This document shows positions 13,302-14,754 of a DNA stretch of 14,754 nt, piece by piece. Numbering within the stretch: position 1 is the first letter of the stretch; each line of letters opens with the position of its first letter. Below the pieces are notes generated by a model. The model searched no databases, was not told the DNA's origin, and worked only from the letters and a program-made list of their open reading frames with translations. This DNA comes from Dehalococcoidales bacterium (lineage in GTDB: Bacteria > Chloroflexota > Dehalococcoidia > Dehalococcoidales > RBG-16-60-22), in contig DAOWCR010000010.1 of the NCBI GenBank assembly GCA_030639445.1, forward strand, positions 1 through 14,754. Direction: 5' to 3'. The translations under genes and the position numbers were made by a program.

Positions 13302-14754
13302 ATGACATCTTTTGAGAGTGATATTGCCGGTAGAAAGTTCACCATAGAAACGGGCAAGCTCGCCGGGCAGGCGAGTGGCGCGGTGACGGTTCGCTATGGG
13401 GACACCCTGGTGCTGGTGACCGCCGGTGTCAGTGATGAACCGCGGGAGGGGATAGATTTTCTGCCCTTAACGATTGACTATGAAGAAAGGCTTTACGCTG
13501 CCGGCAAGATTCCCGGCGGCTTTATCCGGAGGGAGGGGCGACCCAGCCAGGAAGCAATCCTGGCCTGCCGTTTGACGGACCGTCCGCTGCGCCCGCTTTT
13601 ACCCAAGAAGTGGCGTAATGATATCCAGATTATCGCTACCGTCCTTTCCGTTGACCAGGCGAATGCCCCGGATGTTCTGGCCGTTATCGGCGGTTCGGCC
13701 GCCCTGGCAATATCGGAAGTGCCGTTTGACGGCCCGGTGAGCGCCGTCCATGTCGGTTATATTAACGGGGAGCTGGTGCTGAATCCAGCGATGGCCGAAC
13801 TTGAGGACAGCCAGCTTGACATGGTGGTGGCCAGCACCGGACAGGCAGTGGCGATGCTGGAAGCCGGGGTTAAAGAACTTCCCGAAGATATTCTGCCGAA
13901 GGCAATCCGGTTCGGGCATGAGGCGAACCAGGAGATTATCAAGCTTCAGGAGCAGCTTCAGCAGGCCTGCGGTAAGCCGAAACTGGCCGCCCCCGGTCGT
14001 GAGATTGACCCTGAGCTGGTGGCCGCGGTTGCCTCGGCGGTCGAGGGCAAGCTTGCCCGGACCCTGAACGAGCCGGATAAATCACTGCGGGAGCAGGCGA
14101 TTTCCGGAATGAAGAAAGAGCTGGTGGCCAGTTTGGGGGAGACCTACCCTAAAGAAGAGATTATTTCCGCTTTTGAGGCCAGGGCCAAGTCCGAGGTAAG
14201 AAGTACTATCCTGAAAGGACAGCGTCTTAACGGGCGCGGACTGACCGAGGTCCGGCCTATCAGCTGTGAAGTGGGGCTGCTGCCGAGGACTCACGGCTCG
14301 GCGTTGTTCACCAGGGGGCAGACACAGGTACTGACGATTACTACCCTGGGTTCTAAACGGCAGGAGCAGCCGCTTGACGGGCTGGGCATTGAGGATTCCA
14401 AGCGCTTCATCCACCATTACAATTTTCCTCCCTTTTCCAGCGGCGAGGTAAAACGCCTGGGTTCAACCAGCCGCCGCGAAATCGGGCACGGCGCTCTGGC
14501 GGAACGGGCTCTCATCCCGGTACTGCCTGAAGACGAGGACTTTCCTTATACCATTCGTCTCGTCTCGGAAGTTTTGAGCTCCAACGGCAGCACCTCTATG
14601 GCCAGTGTCTGCGCCGGCAGTCTCTCCCTGATGGATGCCGGCATACCGATAAAGGGGGCCGTCAGCGGGATAGCCATGGGCCTGGTCACCGGTGACGATG
14701 GCAAATATGTCATTCTCACTGATATTGAAGGGCTGGAGGATGCCTACGGTGATA
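13302..14754 (+). CDS. pnp: Polyribonucleotide nucleotidyltransferase (PNPase), 3' end beyond window
   Basis: The frame is open from ATG 13302 to the right edge, 484 codons of an expected ~700. PNPase degrades RNA 3' to 5' by phosphorolysis and is a core of the bacterial degradosome. The first RNase PH domain opens MTSFESDIAGRKFTIETGKL, with YGDTLVLVTAG and FIRREGRPS (74-82) and LTDRPLRPLLPKKW following. An all-helical linker (about 225-305) leads to the second RNase PH domain: RTHGSALFTRGQTQVL (RNA and phosphate binding), GEVKRLGSTSRREIGHGALAERAL, and the catalytic-Asp region ITDIxGxED-like LTDIEGLEDAYGD at the very edge. The KH and S1 domains lie outside. It was read directly by translation, as no stop codon is reached. 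Confidence 0.98.
   Translation, partial: MTSFESDIAGRKFTIETGKLAGQASGAVTVRYGDTLVLVTAGVSDEPREGIDFLPLTIDYEERLYAAGKIPGGFIRREGRPSQEAILACRLTDRPLRPLLPKKWRNDIQIIATVLSVDQANAPDVLAVIGGSAALAISEVPFDGPVSAVHVGYINGELVLNPAMAELEDSQLDMVVASTGQAVAMLEAGVKELPEDILPKAIRFGHEANQEIIKLQEQLQQACGKPKLAAPGREIDPELVAAVASAVEGKLARTLNEPDKSLREQAISGMKKELVASLGETYPKEEIISAFEARAKSEVRSTILKGQRLNGRGLTEVRPISCEVGLLPRTHGSALFTRGQTQVLTITTLGSKRQEQPLDGLGIEDSKRFIHHYNFPPFSSGEVKRLGSTSRREIGHGALAERALIPVLPEDEDFPYTIRLVSEVLSSNGSTSMASVCAGSLSLMDAGIPIKGAVSGIAMGLVTGDDGKYVILTDIEGLEDAYGD

Overview
The window looks like the chromosome of an anaerobic bacterium with about 55-60% G+C, frequent GTG and TTG start codons, and GGAG-type ribosome binding sites. The gene set is complete-looking selenocysteine machinery, FdhD with a Tat translocase, a NifS/NIL/HesA sulfur cluster, and long hairpin-rich intergenic repeats. 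This fits a Chloroflexota (Dehalococcoidia-like) genome best, but that assignment is inference and no marker gene was compared.

Region 1 (1-5090, minus strand) is one long operon read leftward. A consensus promoter (-35 TTGACA, 17 bp, -10 TAAAAT) is followed by a clear TPP (thiamine pyrophosphate) riboswitch and an intrinsic terminator. The genes then run thiF-like E1 enzyme, a 3' relic of cysK, cysE (serine acetyltransferase), a small NIL-domain protein, nifS (cysteine desulfurase), a standalone ThiN-type thiamine-phosphate synthase, a membrane permease carrying an internal YHS metal-binding domain, and the first 19 codons of mnmA (tRNA 2-thiouridylase). The theme is activation and delivery of sulfur for thiamine and thiolated tRNA. 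The riboswitch ties at least the leading genes to thiamine status.

Region 2 (5091-10597) is the selenocysteine locus. selA and selB lie on the plus strand. The gene for tRNA-Sec (selC), with its own promoter and an encoded CCA, lies on the minus strand just upstream of an MscS-type channel gene that converges on selB with only 2 bp between the stop codons. The locus is bracketed by two non-coding, hairpin-rich, MITE-like repeats (5300-5551 and 10212-10559) with matching terminal inverted repeats. The second also holds five degenerate tandem copies of a ~38 bp unit. selD is not in the window.

Region 3 (10598-12814, minus strand) is an fdhD-tatA-tatA-tatC operon. FdhD sulfurates the molybdenum/tungsten cofactor of formate dehydrogenase, and Tat exports folded cofactor enzymes. 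Bacterial formate dehydrogenases are often selenoproteins, which gives a functional reason for region 3 to sit beside region 2.

Region 4 (12929-14754, plus strand) is the classic rpsO-pnp pair behind a strong sigma-70-type promoter, divergent from fdhD. pnp is intact from its start but runs off the right edge.
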